64,000 nt of DNA from Saccharothrix coeruleofusca (GTDB taxonomy: Bacteria > Actinomycetota > Actinomycetes > Mycobacteriales > Pseudonocardiaceae), in contig NZ_BMRG01000006.1 of the NCBI RefSeq assembly GCF_014648515.1, positions 1-64,000 on the forward strand, read 5' to 3'. The notes below the pieces were generated by a model. That model saw nothing but the letters and a program-made list of their open reading frames with translations. It was not told the origin of the DNA and searched no databases. A program made the position numbers and the translations under genes. Each line of letters opens with the position of its first letter. The stretch's first letter is position 1. Shown piece after piece: positions 1 to 7,692 of the stretch.

Positions 1-75
1 AAGTCGGGGTTCGAGCGGGTGGGCGAGGTGCCGCCGAAGCGGAAGAAGCGGGGCACGCAGCTGAGCCTGATCTAG
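1..75 (+). CDS. C-terminal end of an unidentified protein (partial)
   Basis: An open frame runs from the window edge to a TAG stop, giving the last 24 residues of a protein. They include a basic stretch, PPKRKKRG, and end in TQLSLI. The start and any domain lie outside the window, so no function can be assigned. The phrase GFERVGEV resembles the C-terminal strand of GNAT acetyltransferases, but this is a weak impression only. A strong hairpin follows the stop directly, so this is the end of its transcript. Confidence 0.55.
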   Translation, partial: KSGFERVGEVPPKRKKRGTQLSLI

Positions 76-76
76 G

Positions 77-102
77 CGCGGGAGGGCGTCCGCCCTCCCG
101 CG
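77..102. terminator. Bidirectional hairpin terminator
   Basis: A perfect 12-bp inverted repeat (CGCGGGAGGGCG and its complement) with a 2-nt centre lies between the stop of the upstream fragment and the stop of the convergent SDR gene. There is no T-tract, as is usual for actinobacterial terminators. It probably serves both genes. Confidence 0.75.
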
Positions 103-108
103 AGGCCG

Positions 109-837
109 TCACAGCCTGCCGCCGCCGGTGGCGTCCAGCCAGTTGGCGGTGATCCAGCGGGAGTCCTCCGACGCCAGGAACGCCACCACGTCGGCGACGT
201 CGGTCGGCGTGCCGACGCGGCCGAGGGCGTTCTGCGCGGACACGGCGGCCTGGCTGTCGGGGTTGTCGCGCAGCCAGTCCGCGTTCATGTCGGTGTCCAC
301 CGCTCCCGGCGCGACGGTGTTCACCGTGATGCCGCGCGGGCCGAGGTGCTGGGCCAGGGTCTTGCTGAACGTGTCCAGCGCGCCCTTGGTCATGGCGTAG
401 GCGATGAGCTCGGGGTTGACGGCCCGTGTCACCCCGGAGGAGATGTTGATGATCCGGCCGCCGTCGCGCAGCCGGGGCAGCAGGCGTTGGACCAGGAGGA
501 ACGGGGCGCGGACGTTGGTGGTGAACACCCGGTCGAACTCGTCCGGGTGAATCTGCTCGATCGTTCCGCGCGCGACGACGCCCGCGTTGTTGACCACGAT
601 GTCCAGCTCGTCGGGCAGCGCCCGCACCAGGTCGTCCAGCTCGTCGGGCAACTCGGCGCGCACCGCGCCGGCCGCGCCGCCGTCGGCCCGGATCGACTCG
701 ACGACCTCCTTCGCCGCCGCGTCGTCGCGCGCGTAGTGCACCACGACGGTCGCGCCGTCGCGGGCCAGGCGTCGCGCGATGGCCCGGCCGATGCCCCTGC
801 TCGCGCCCGTGACCAGCGCTGTCCTGCCGGTGAGCAT
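109..837 (-). CDS. SDR-family NAD(P)-dependent oxidoreductase
   Basis: A classical short-chain dehydrogenase of 242 aa. Near the N-terminus it has the cofactor motif TGASRGIGRA, then NNAGV, then the catalytic Ser in ISSG and the YAMTK Tyr/Lys pair, followed by PGAVDTDM. The ATG at 837 is preferred over an upstream ATG at 876 because it has a GGGGG ribosome site and because the longer form would read through the operator. It is divergent from a TetR regulator, with two matching palindromes between them, so its expression is very probably controlled by that regulator. The substrate cannot be told from sequence. Confidence 0.9.
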   Translation of the reverse strand: MLTGRTALVTGASRGIGRAIARRLARDGATVVVHYARDDAAAKEVVESIRADGGAAGAVRAELPDELDDLVRALPDELDIVVNNAGVVARGTIEQIHPDEFDRVFTTNVRAPFLLVQRLLPRLRDGGRIINISSGVTRAVNPELIAYAMTKGALDTFSKTLAQHLGPRGITVNTVAPGAVDTDMNADWLRDNPDSQAAVSAQNALGRVGTPTDVADVVAFLASEDSRWITANWLDATGGGRL

Positions 838-851
838 GGGATCCCCCAATC

Positions 852-892
852 TGTAGTGGTCGCTACAAATTGGCACTGTAGCGGTCGTTATA
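852..892. promoter_or_regulatory. Twin TetR operators and tetR promoter region
   Basis: Two 16-bp imperfect palindromes, TGTAGTGGTCGCTACA at 852-867 and TGTAGCGGTCGTTATA at 877-892, are spaced 25 bp start to start between the divergent SDR and TetR genes. The second overlaps an AT-rich -10-like stretch (TATAAAAT, 889-896) only 6 nt before the tetR ATG, and TTGGCA lies at 870-875. Binding would cover the regulator's own promoter and the SDR upstream region. Confidence 0.8.
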
Positions 893-902
893 AAATCGCG
901 CC

Positions 903-1463
903 ATGGCTGGTCGCAGGAGGGCGTTCGACCGGGACGAAGTGCTCGACCGGATCACCATGGCCTTCTGGCGCGACGGGTTCGCCGCGACCTCGGTGGCCGA
1001 CCTGACCGCGCTCACCGGCGTCAACCCGCCCAGCCTCTACGCCGCGTTCGGCGACAAGCGCGCGCTGTTCGACGAGGCCGTCCGGCACTACACCGCGGCC
1101 TACGGCGGGTTCATCGTCGCCGCGCTGCACGAGGAACCGACCTCCCGCCTGGCAATCCGCAGGCTGCTGCGCGAGGCCGCCGTCGAGTACACCCGGCCGG
1201 GCAGGCCGCCGGGCTGCCTGGTCCTGCACGCGCCCGAACTGGCCGAGCAGCGCCGCGCGACGGCCGCGATGGTGGAGGAGAAGATCCGCCACGACGTGCG
1301 CGGCGGCGCGCTGCCCGGCACCGCCGACCCGCACGCGCTGGCGCTGCTGGTCTCCGCGGTCATGCGCGGCATGTCCGACCTGGCCCGCGACGGGGCGACC
1401 GAGGCGGAACTCGCCGACGTCGCCGAGGCGGCCCTGTCCGCGTGGCCCGCACCCGTACCCTGA
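903..1463 (+). CDS. TetR/AcrR-family transcriptional regulator
   Basis: A 186-aa one-component repressor. Residues 8-55 form the TetR-type HTH domain (DRITMAFWRDGFAATSVADL, then a recognition helix ending in NPPSLYAAFGDKRALF). The remainder is a helical ligand-binding and dimerisation domain. It is divergent from the SDR gene, with two near-identical palindromes between them, so it most likely represses itself and the SDR. An AT-rich -10 lies 6 nt before the ATG and no Shine-Dalgarno sequence is visible, so the message may be leaderless. Its stop codon overlaps the longest open frame of the kinase gene that follows. The ligand is unknown. Confidence 0.9.
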   Translation: MAGRRRAFDRDEVLDRITMAFWRDGFAATSVADLTALTGVNPPSLYAAFGDKRALFDEAVRHYTAAYGGFIVAALHEEPTSRLAIRRLLREAAVEYTRPGRPPGCLVLHAPELAEQRRATAAMVEEKIRHDVRGGALPGTADPHALALLVSAVMRGMSDLARDGATEAELADVAEAALSAWPAPVP

Positions 1464-1492
1464 GAGGCGATCAGAAGGGGTGGTGGAGTTTC

Positions 1493-3523
1493 GTGGAGCT
1501 GGCCGGGTCGTTGCTGGAGTGGCTGCACGGCTGGTCCGGGATCTCCCTCTGCCCCGGTGACTGGGCTTGGACCAGCACCGCGCTCGGCGCCCTGATCGGC
1601 ACCCTGCCGACACTGGCGGCGCTGCTGGCCATCACCGTGCGGCGCGTCGTCGGCAACTCCTACGGGCCGGTCACCGGCGCGATCTTCGCGGTGCTCGGGG
1701 TGAGCAGCACGCTCGTGCTGCCCTGGCTGCTGTTCACCAACACCTACAAGTTGTTGTCGCGACGCGCGCTGTGGGAGATGAGGTCGCTGGACAGCAGTCC
1801 GTGCGGCCCCATCACGCAAGCCGAGTACCTGGTCGAGGCCCCCTCGGCGCTGGACGCCTTCACCGGCGGCAGAGTGCTGTTCCTGATCGCCGCGTGCGGC
1901 ACGGCCGGGCTGGCGCTGCTGTGCCTGGTCTTCGTCATGATGCAGGCGGGCTCGGCGTTCCGGCTGGGCCCGAACTGGCCGCGCCGGGTGTTCTGGCCGC
2001 CGTTCCTGGTGCTGCTCGCGGCGACCTCGCTGCTGCCCGTGACGCTGCTGGGCCACCTGCTGCTCGGGTTCTTCCCGGTCGCGCTGGTGGGCTCCCTGGT
2101 GGTGCGGGTTTTCGGGTTGACTACGGCCATGCTGAACCGCCCCGGCCGCGACCGCGGCACCCCCGCCGCCCAACCGGCGGCGTCCCGCGCGCCGCTCCAG
2201 CCGTCCCAGGGGCCCGCGCCCAAGTCGGAGCCCAAGCAGGTGCCGCCTCCCGCCGCCGCGACGCACCACTCGGCGCCCCACAGCGCGCCCCACAGCGCAC
2301 CCCACAGCGCACCCCACAGCACATCCCCCAGCACATCCCACAGCGCAACCCCGAACCCAGCCCTGAGCGCGGGCCACAGCGCGCCGCACAGCACGCAGAA
2401 GCCGCCGCCCTACCAGCCCGCGCAGAGCCCGCCGTACCGGCCGGTGCCGCCCTACCAGCCGCCGCACCAGTACCCGCCGACGCGAGTCGCCGACTCGCGC
2501 CCGGTGGAGCCTCGCCCGGTCGAGCCGAAGCCGATGCGCGTGGAGCCGACGTCGCCGCCCGCCAAGCTGGCCGACACGCCCGGCCCCCTGCCGTTCGGCC
2601 TGGGCGGGGCGGCCTCCGGCTCCGCCCCGGTGCCGACCGCGCCCGAGCCGGGCAAGGTGTGGAACCCGGCGGGCGGGCGGTTCCGGCGCGTCCGGCAGCT
2701 GGGCCGGGGCGGGTTCGGCACGGTGTGGCTGGCCGTGGACACCCAGCTCGACCGCACGGTCGCGGTGAAGCTGGCGCACGCCCCGGACAACGACACCGAG
2801 CAGCGGATGCTGCGCGAGGCGCGGGCGCTGGCCGCCGTGCGCCACCCGAACTGCGTGCGCGTGTTCGACATCGTGCAGGACCCGGACGGCCTGGCCATCG
2901 TCATGGAGTACATCGACGGCCAGTCGCTGTCCGAGGTGGTGCTCAAGAACGGCCTGCTGGCCGACACCCTGGCCGCCCGGCTGTGGGTCAACATGGCCGA
3001 CGCGCTGGCCGCCGCGCACGACCGGGGCGTGCTGCACCGCGACGTGAAGCCCTCCAACGTGATCGTCGACGGCGAGGGCACCGCGCACCTGATCGACTTC
3101 GGCATCGCCCGCGCCAAGGGCGACTCCACGCTCACCGCCACCGGCATGATGGTCGGCACCCCCGACTTCCTGGCCCCGGAGACCGCGCGCGGCGAGGCGG
3201 CCAGCCCGGCCTCGGACGCCTGGCAGCTCGCGGCGACGGTCAGCTACGCCCTGACCGGCCACCCGCCGCGCGGCGAGCGGGAGAACCCGATCTCCTCGCT
3301 GATGGCCGCGGCGCAGGGCGAGCCGTGCGTGAAGCTGCCCCAGCACAGCGCCCACCACCGGCTGCTGACCTCGGCGCTGGACCAGGACCCGGCGCGCAGG
3401 CCCAGCCTGACCGCCATCCGCGCGGAGCTGAGCGGCTGGCTGATGCAGGCCGGGGTGAGCAAGGAGGGGCCGGTCACGCAGCTGATCGGCAGGCCGGAGC
3501 CGCCCACCCGTCCCGCGCGCTGA
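1493..3523 (+). CDS. Membrane Ser/Thr protein kinase with C-terminal kinase domain
   Basis: A Hanks-type kinase of 676 aa with inverted architecture. Four to five hydrophobic segments occupy residues ~28-208, a Pro/Ser/His-rich linker with tandem SAPH repeats follows to ~395, and the kinase domain fills the C-terminus. The domain looks active: the glycine loop GRGGFGTVW starts near 404, the VAVK lysine is near 426, HRDVKPSN starts at 515, DFG at 535, and an APE motif follows. Most actinobacterial Pkn kinases have the catalytic domain first, then one TM. There is no PASTA or other known sensor domain. The GTG at 1493 has GGTGGAG four bases upstream; an in-frame GTG at 1442 overlaps the tetR end. 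Its targets are unknown. Confidence 0.85.
   Translation: MELAGSLLEWLHGWSGISLCPGDWAWTSTALGALIGTLPTLAALLAITVRRVVGNSYGPVTGAIFAVLGVSSTLVLPWLLFTNTYKLLSRRALWEMRSLDSSPCGPITQAEYLVEAPSALDAFTGGRVLFLIAACGTAGLALLCLVFVMMQAGSAFRLGPNWPRRVFWPPFLVLLAATSLLPVTLLGHLLLGFFPVALVGSLVVRVFGLTTAMLNRPGRDRGTPAAQPAASRAPLQPSQGPAPKSEPKQVPPPAAATHHSAPHSAPHSAPHSAPHSTSPSTSHSATPNPALSAGHSAPHSTQKPPPYQPAQSPPYRPVPPYQPPHQYPPTRVADSRPVEPRPVEPKPMRVEPTSPPAKLADTPGPLPFGLGGAASGSAPVPTAPEPGKVWNPAGGRFRRVRQLGRGGFGTVWLAVDTQLDRTVAVKLAHAPDNDTEQRMLREARALAAVRHPNCVRVFDIVQDPDGLAIVMEYIDGQSLSEVVLKNGLLADTLAARLWVNMADALAAAHDRGVLHRDVKPSNVIVDGEGTAHLIDFGIARAKGDSTLTATGMMVGTPDFLAPETARGEAASPASDAWQLAATVSYALTGHPPRGERENPISSLMAAAQGEPCVKLPQHSAHHRLLTSALDQDPARRPSLTAIRAELSGWLMQAGVSKEGPVTQLIGRPEPPTRPAR
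2266..2350 (+). repeat. 12-bp tandem repeat coding for SAPH units
   Basis: Consecutive 12-bp units of the type CCCCACAGCGCR encode repeated Ser-Ala-Pro-His in the linker between the membrane and kinase parts of the protein. The units are nearly identical at the DNA level, so repeat-number variation by slippage is likely. Confidence 0.8.
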
Positions 3524-3534
3524 GCGGCGGCGTC

Positions 3535-3558
3535 GCTCCCCGGCCGGTGGGCCGGAGC
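3535..3558 (+). terminator. Possible terminator after the kinase gene
   Basis: A GC-rich hairpin (CCGGCC, loop GGTG, GGCCGG, with three more outer pairs across a CC bulge) lies 12 nt after the kinase stop. It is short and has no T-tract, so support is moderate. Confidence 0.4.
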
Positions 3559-3665
3559 AATCGGCTTCATGCGATCGGGTGAAACCGGACAAGCCCGGTA
3601 ACGGTGGTGTCGCCCATTCCGACCAAAGGCGATGACCCCGGCCCGACGTGTGCAGCGAGGTGGCG

Positions 3666-4901
3666 ATGTCGTCGGAGCAGCACTGGCACGCGGCGCGGCT
3701 GATCCCCACCTCGGGCGGTGACCGCGCCGGGGAGCAGCGCCGCCGGGCGGCCTCCGCCCTGCTCGCGGTCATGTCCGCGGCCGACGGCTTCGGCCGCGCG
3801 CTGCTCCGGCCGCTGGGCGCGCCGGACGCCCCGGTGCGCGCCTACACCGAAGTGCCCTTCGACAACGGCGGCGTGGTCGACGGCGTCCTGCGGGTGGTGC
3901 GCGGCAGGCGGAGCTGGACGGCGCTGGTCGACGTGCGGACCGGCGCCGACGAGACCCCCGCCCAGCGGCTGGCGGACTGCCTGCGGGTGGCGCGCGAGCA
4001 GGGCTTCGACGCGGTGATCACCCTGTCCAACCAGGTGCCCCCGCTGCCCGCGCCCGAACCGGGGGAGGTCCTGCGGCAGCACTGGTCCTGGAGCGAGGTC
4101 CTGTGCGAGGCCGTGCGCAGGCGCGAGCACGCCGAGGCGGCCCAGGCGTGGGTGCTCGGCGAGTTGATCCGCTACCTCGTGCACCCCGACTCGGGGACGC
4201 TGCGGTTCGACGACATGGGGCCGGACTGGGCGCCGCTGCGCGAGGCCGTGCGGGCGGGCACGCCGCCCCCGACCCCCGCCGCCTCGGACGCGGTGCTGCG
4301 CTTCGAGGCCCTGCTCCGGTTATCCGCCCTGGAACTGGGCCGCGAGGCGGGCGTGGGGGTCACCCCGGCGCTGACCCGCCGGGAACTGGCCGACCCGACG
4401 TCGCGGGTGGCCGCGCAGGTCGCCCGGCTGACCGCCGAGGGGCGGCTGGCGGGCGGGCTGCGCATCGCGGGCGCGGTCGGGGCGCTGCGGGTCACCGCCG
4501 ACCTGCGCGCCGACCTGGTGACCTGCCACGTCGACTTCGACGGGCCCGCCGAAGGCCGGTCGTCGACCAAGGTGGGCAGGCTGGTGCGGCAGCTCTCCGG
4601 TGCGCCGGACACCGTGCTGCTGGAGACCTTCACCCGCCGGGGGCGCGGCGCGGCCGAATCCCTGGGCGCGGTCCGGCGCGACCCGGCGCTGCTGGTGGCC
4701 GACCCGATGCGGGAGGTCCGCGGGTTCCGCGTCGCCCGGTCCACCCCGCTGGAGGCCGGGCGCGACGCGTTCGCCGGTTCCGTGCTGGCCGCCGTGACGG
4801 CCTTCTACCGCGACGTGGTGCGCGACCTGCGGCCGTGGACCGGCGTGCCGCTCACCGCCAGGACGGCAGCCAGCGCTGCGCGTCCCACATCTCCTGGGTG
4901 A
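3666..4901 (+). CDS. Conserved hypothetical protein with PD-(D/E)XK-like N-terminal domain
   Basis: A protein of 411 aa. Residues ~60-122 resemble a PD-(D/E)XK nuclease-like fold: Glu62 in YTEVPF, Asp72 in VVDGVL, then ALVDVRTG (Asp89, Arg91), followed by a helix and QGFDAVITLSNQ. From memory, actinobacterial relatives read VEVKTG here; if so, the catalytic-type Lys is Arg in this copy and activity is doubtful. The rest carries conserved features (LGELIRYL, FDDMGPDW) but no domain I recognise. The ATG at 3666 has GAGGTGG upstream; an in-frame GTG at 3648 is less likely. The last 50 nt overlap the 3' end of the convergent pmt gene. The role is unknown. Confidence 0.75.
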   Translation: MSSEQHWHAARLIPTSGGDRAGEQRRRAASALLAVMSAADGFGRALLRPLGAPDAPVRAYTEVPFDNGGVVDGVLRVVRGRRSWTALVDVRTGADETPAQRLADCLRVAREQGFDAVITLSNQVPPLPAPEPGEVLRQHWSWSEVLCEAVRRREHAEAAQAWVLGELIRYLVHPDSGTLRFDDMGPDWAPLREAVRAGTPPPTPAASDAVLRFEALLRLSALELGREAGVGVTPALTRRELADPTSRVAAQVARLTAEGRLAGGLRIAGAVGALRVTADLRADLVTCHVDFDGPAEGRSSTKVGRLVRQLSGAPDTVLLETFTRRGRGAAESLGAVRRDPALLVADPMREVRGFRVARSTPLEAGRDAFAGSVLAAVTAFYRDVVRDLRPWTGVPLTARTAASAARPTSPG

Positions 4902-6423
4902 TCGGGTTGCCGTTGAGGATGGGCCACAGCCAGATGAAGTTGGCCACCACCAGACCCACGTACAGCGACACCACCAGCAGCCCCGTGCCGCGCCGCTCCT
5001 GACCGGCCCCGGCCCGGCCGAGGACCTCGCCCATGGCCAGCGTCAGCCCCAGCACCAGGAACGGGGCCATCGGCATCGCGTAGAAGTAGTACATCTGCCG
5101 GTCCAGGTTGGTGAACCAAGGCAGGTAACCGGCGGCGTAGCCGACCAGCACGGCCGCGTAGCGCCAGTCCAGCTTCCCGATCGCCTTCCACAGCGCCCAC
5201 GCCAGCACCGGGAACGCCAGCCACCACATCGCGGGCGTGCCGATCAGCATGATCGCGCCCACGCAGGTGGCCGCGCCGCACCCGGCCACCGAGCCCTCGA
5301 AGTAGTACAGCATCGGCCGCAGGCCCATCGGCCACGTCCAGGGCTTGGACTCCCACGGGTGCCGGTTGGTCTCCGAGGTGACCAGGTTGGTGTGGAACTC
5401 CAGCACGTTGCCGCTGTAGTACCACAGCGCCCGCAGCGGGTCCGGCAGCCAGCCGTCCGCCGGGATCTTCACCCCCGCCACGTGCCGGTCGATCGCGGTC
5501 TCGCTGGCGAACCACGCCCACCACGTGCCCAGGTAGACCAGCAGCGGGATGGCCACCAGCGCGAACAGCGACGGCAGCACGTCCTTGGCGATCGCGCCCC
5601 GCCACGGGTGCTCCACCCCCGCCGCGCGCCGCGCCGTGGCGCTCCACACCACCGTCATCAGGCCGAACGCCGCGATGTACCACAGGCCCGACCACTTGAC
5701 CGCGCACGCCAGCCCCAGCGCGACCCCCGCGCCAAAGCGCCACCAGCGGAAACCCAGCCACGGCCCGTAAGGCGAGTTGTTCACCCAGCCCTCGCGCACC
5801 GCCACGGCCAGCCTGCGCCGCACCAGGTCGCGGTCGGCCACCACGCAGGCGAACGCCACCACCACGAACGTGGTCAGGAAGACGTCCAGCATCCCCATCC
5901 GGGACTGCACGTGGCTCAGGCCGTCGGCGATCAGCAGCACACCGGCCAGCGCGCCCAGCAGGTCCGACCGGGTCAGCCTGCGCGCTACCCGCACCAGCAC
6001 CACGATCGTCAGCGTGCCCGCCAGCGCCGGGACGAACCGCCAGCCCACCGCGTCGTAGCCGAACAGCCACTCGCCGATCGCGATCAGCTGCTTGGCCAGC
6101 GGCGGGTGCACCACCAGCTCGTAGCCCGCGTTGTCCTCGTAGCCGCCGTTGCGCAGCACCTGCGCGGCCTGCGGCACGTAGTGCTTCTCGTCGAAGATCG
6201 GGGTGCCCTTGTCGGTCGGGAACCCCAGGTTCCAGAACCGCACCACCCCGCCGATCAGCGCGATCGTGAGCGTGACCAGCCAGCCCCGCAGGCGGTTGTC
6301 CAGCGGACCGGGGTCGAGCACGCGCGCCCGTTCCTCTGCGGTGTTGGCAGGCGGGGGAGTGGTCGGCGGCACCTGGCCGACGTCGGCCACGTCGTCTGCG
6401 GACTGCGGTGCGATCAGGCTCAC
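4852..6423 (-). CDS. pmt: Dolichyl-phosphate-mannose--protein mannosyltransferase (GT39)
   Basis: An integral membrane O-mannosyltransferase of 523 aa that transfers mannose from polyprenyl-phosphate-mannose to Ser/Thr of proteins exported by Sec. The first membrane segment (ALIGGVVRFWNLG) is followed by the acidic loop motif FDEKHYVPQA, whose Asp-Glu pair is catalytic in the Pmt family, then a long series of hydrophobic helices. Length and order match actinobacterial Pmt (Rv1002c). The GTG start at 6423 lies 7 nt after TACGAT on its own strand, consistent with a leaderless message. It is divergent from rsmI by 24 bp. Likely clients in this window are the secreted Thr/Pro-rich lytic enzymes and lipoproteins. 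Confidence 0.93.
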   Translation of the reverse strand: MSLIAPQSADDVADVGQVPPTTPPPANTAEERARVLDPGPLDNRLRGWLVTLTIALIGGVVRFWNLGFPTDKGTPIFDEKHYVPQAAQVLRNGGYEDNAGYELVVHPPLAKQLIAIGEWLFGYDAVGWRFVPALAGTLTIVVLVRVARRLTRSDLLGALAGVLLIADGLSHVQSRMGMLDVFLTTFVVVAFACVVADRDLVRRRLAVAVREGWVNNSPYGPWLGFRWWRFGAGVALGLACAVKWSGLWYIAAFGLMTVVWSATARRAAGVEHPWRGAIAKDVLPSLFALVAIPLLVYLGTWWAWFASETAIDRHVAGVKIPADGWLPDPLRALWYYSGNVLEFHTNLVTSETNRHPWESKPWTWPMGLRPMLYYFEGSVAGCGAATCVGAIMLIGTPAMWWLAFPVLAWALWKAIGKLDWRYAAVLVGYAAGYLPWFTNLDRQMYYFYAMPMAPFLVLGLTLAMGEVLGRAGAGQERRGTGLLVVSLYVGLVVANFIWLWPILNGNPITQEMWDAQRWLPSWR

Positions 6424-6430
6424 GGGGCCG

Positions 6431-6440
6431 ATCGTAGGGT
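6431..6440. promoter_or_regulatory. Overlapping divergent -10 elements of pmt and rsmI
   Basis: Only 24 bp separate the two start codons. On the minus strand TACGAT (6431-6436) stands 7 nt before the pmt GTG. On the plus strand TAGGGT (6435-6440) stands 7 nt before the rsmI GTG. The hexamers share two base pairs, so the two polymerases cannot bind together, and each -35 region must lie inside the other gene. Confidence 0.6.
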
Positions 6441-6447
6441 GAGTGGC

Positions 6448-7293
6448 GTGAGCCTTGTATCTGGATCAGGCCGTTTGGTGCTGGCGGCTACTCCGCTCGG
6501 CGACGTCCGGGACGCCTCGCCGCGCCTGGCCGAGGCGCTGGCCTCCGCCGACGTGGTGGCCGCCGAGGACACCCGCCGCCTGCGCTCCCTGGCCGCCGCG
6601 CTGGAGGTGACCCCCTCGGGCCGGGTGGTCAGCTTCTACGACCAGGTGGAGACCGCCAGGCTGCCCGGCCTGCTGGAGTCGCTGCGCGGCGGCGCGACGG
6701 TGCTGCTGGTCACCGACGCCGGGATGCCCAGCGTGTCCGACCCCGGCTACCGGCTGGTCGCCGCCTGCGTGGCGGAGGACCTGCCGGTGACCTGCCTGCC
6801 CGGCCCTTCGGCGGTGACCACCGCGCTGGCCGTGTCGGGGTTGCCGTCGGACCGGTTCTGCTTCGAGGGGTTCCCGCCGCGCAAGCAGGGCGAGCGGCAG
6901 CGCTGGTTCGCCGCGTTGCGCGCCGAGCCGCGCACGTGCGTGTTCTTCGAGTCGCCGCACCGGCTGGCGGCCACGCTGGCGGACGCGGCGCAGGTGCTCG
7001 GGCCGGACCGGCGGGCGGCGGTGTGCCGGGAGCTGACCAAGACCTACGAGGAGGTCCGGCGCGGCGGCCTCGGCGAGCTGGCCGACTGGGCCGAGGAGGG
7101 CGTGCGCGGGGAGATCACCGTGGTGCTGGCCGGGGCCGAGCCCACCGGCGCCCCGTCGATGGACGTGCTGGTGGCCGAGGTGAAGCAGCGGGTGGCCGAC
7201 GGCGAGCGGCTCAAGTCCGCCGCCGCCGAGGTGGCCGAGGCCGCGGGCGTGAGCAAGAAGGCCCTCTACGACGCCGTAGTCGCCACCCCCTGA
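6448..7293 (+). CDS. rsmI: 16S rRNA 2'-O-ribose C1402 methyltransferase RsmI
   Basis: A SAM-dependent tetrapyrrole-methylase-fold enzyme that 2'-O-methylates C1402 of 16S rRNA. The protein is 281 aa. It shows LAATPLGDVRDASPR near the N-terminus, AAEDTRR, the hallmark TDAGMPSVSDPGYRLV, LPGPSAVTTALAVSGLP, FEGFPPRK and FFESPHRL, all diagnostic of RsmI. The GTG at 6448 is chosen because TAGGGT lies 7 nt upstream; a GTG at 6439 would leave no leader or ribosome site. It corresponds to Rv1003 next to pmt in mycobacteria. The long frame that continues upstream is a shadow of pmt. Confidence 0.93.
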   Translation: MSLVSGSGRLVLAATPLGDVRDASPRLAEALASADVVAAEDTRRLRSLAAALEVTPSGRVVSFYDQVETARLPGLLESLRGGATVLLVTDAGMPSVSDPGYRLVAACVAEDLPVTCLPGPSAVTTALAVSGLPSDRFCFEGFPPRKQGERQRWFAALRAEPRTCVFFESPHRLAATLADAAQVLGPDRRAAVCRELTKTYEEVRRGGLGELADWAEEGVRGEITVVLAGAEPTGAPSMDVLVAEVKQRVADGERLKSAAAEVAEAAGVSKKALYDAVVATP

Positions 7294-7306
7294 CCCCCAT
7301 CCCCGG

Positions 7307-7349
7307 CGAGTCGAACCCCCAGGACCCCCGAATTCAACGTTCGCGCACC
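7307..7349. repeat. Dispersed intergenic repeat (GAGTCGAAC module)
   Basis: One copy of a ~43-bp module that starts CGAGTCGAAC, continues through a CAGGACCCCCGAATTCAAC section and ends GTTCGCGCACC. It fills the gap between the convergent rsmI and 7359-7604 genes. Related copies occur at 25288-25330, 33959-34000, 34057-34099 and 49335-49377. Confidence 0.8.
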
Positions 7350-7358
7350 ACGAATTCG

Positions 7359-7604
7359 TCATTCGGGGCCCGCCGGGCGGCCTGCGGGCCGCAAATAGGC
7401 CAAGTGCGCGTCGGCGATGAGGCTTCGGGTCCTCAACAGGGAGTTCGCGCTCCGGGAGACCCAGTGCGCGCCGTTGATCCACAGCACGGCCTCGTCGGGG
7501 AATTCGAGTCCCCAACCGACGAACGGCTCGTCCGGATCGAACTTGCTCGTGCCGTAGATGGCGAACAGGCGGGGCGGGTCGACCAACAGGTCCAAGGGGT
7601 TCAT
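7359..7604 (-). CDS. Small hypothetical protein divergent from XRE regulator
   Basis: An 81-aa ORF starting MNPLDLLVDPPRLF, with a Trp-containing core (FVGWGLEF, AVLWINGAHWVS) and a Pro/Gly-rich end. I recognise no family. It is divergent from the XRE gene at 7693 across an 88-bp gap containing a perfect palindrome. A comparable small minus-strand gene precedes the second XRE gene at 41491 and a small membrane-protein gene precedes the third at 62101, so it may be a regular companion of such regulators. The ATG and codon use look genuine. Function is unknown. Confidence 0.6.
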   Translation of the reverse strand: MNPLDLLVDPPRLFAIYGTSKFDPDEPFVGWGLEFPDEAVLWINGAHWVSRSANSLLRTRSLIADAHLAYLRPAGRPAGPE

Positions 7605-7618
7605 GGGGTAACCATAGT

Positions 7619-7632
7619 GCGAAACGTTTCGC
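7619..7632. promoter_or_regulatory. Perfect palindrome, candidate XRE operator
   Basis: GCGAAACGTTTCGC is a perfect 14-bp palindrome in an AT-richer stretch between the divergent 81-aa gene and the XRE gene. A second, shorter palindromic core (CTACGTAG) occurs about 40 bp closer to the XRE start. It is a candidate site for the adjacent HTH regulator. Confidence 0.5.
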
Positions 7633-7692
7633 GCTTAGAATTACACAATTGAGTGAACGTCGATTTGTGCTACGTAGTGCCAAACTGTCGGC

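Noticed and set aside
1100-3772. 890-codon open frame on the minus strand opposite the kinase gene
   Set aside because: It is Arg/Gly/Ala-rich, has no family motifs and runs opposite a gene with a full kinase domain. Long antisense frames are usual in DNA with this third-position GC.
5359-6447. In-frame 5' extension of rsmI over pmt
   Set aside because: RsmI homology begins only at about 6448; the extension is Arg/Pro/His-rich shadow sequence antisense to pmt.
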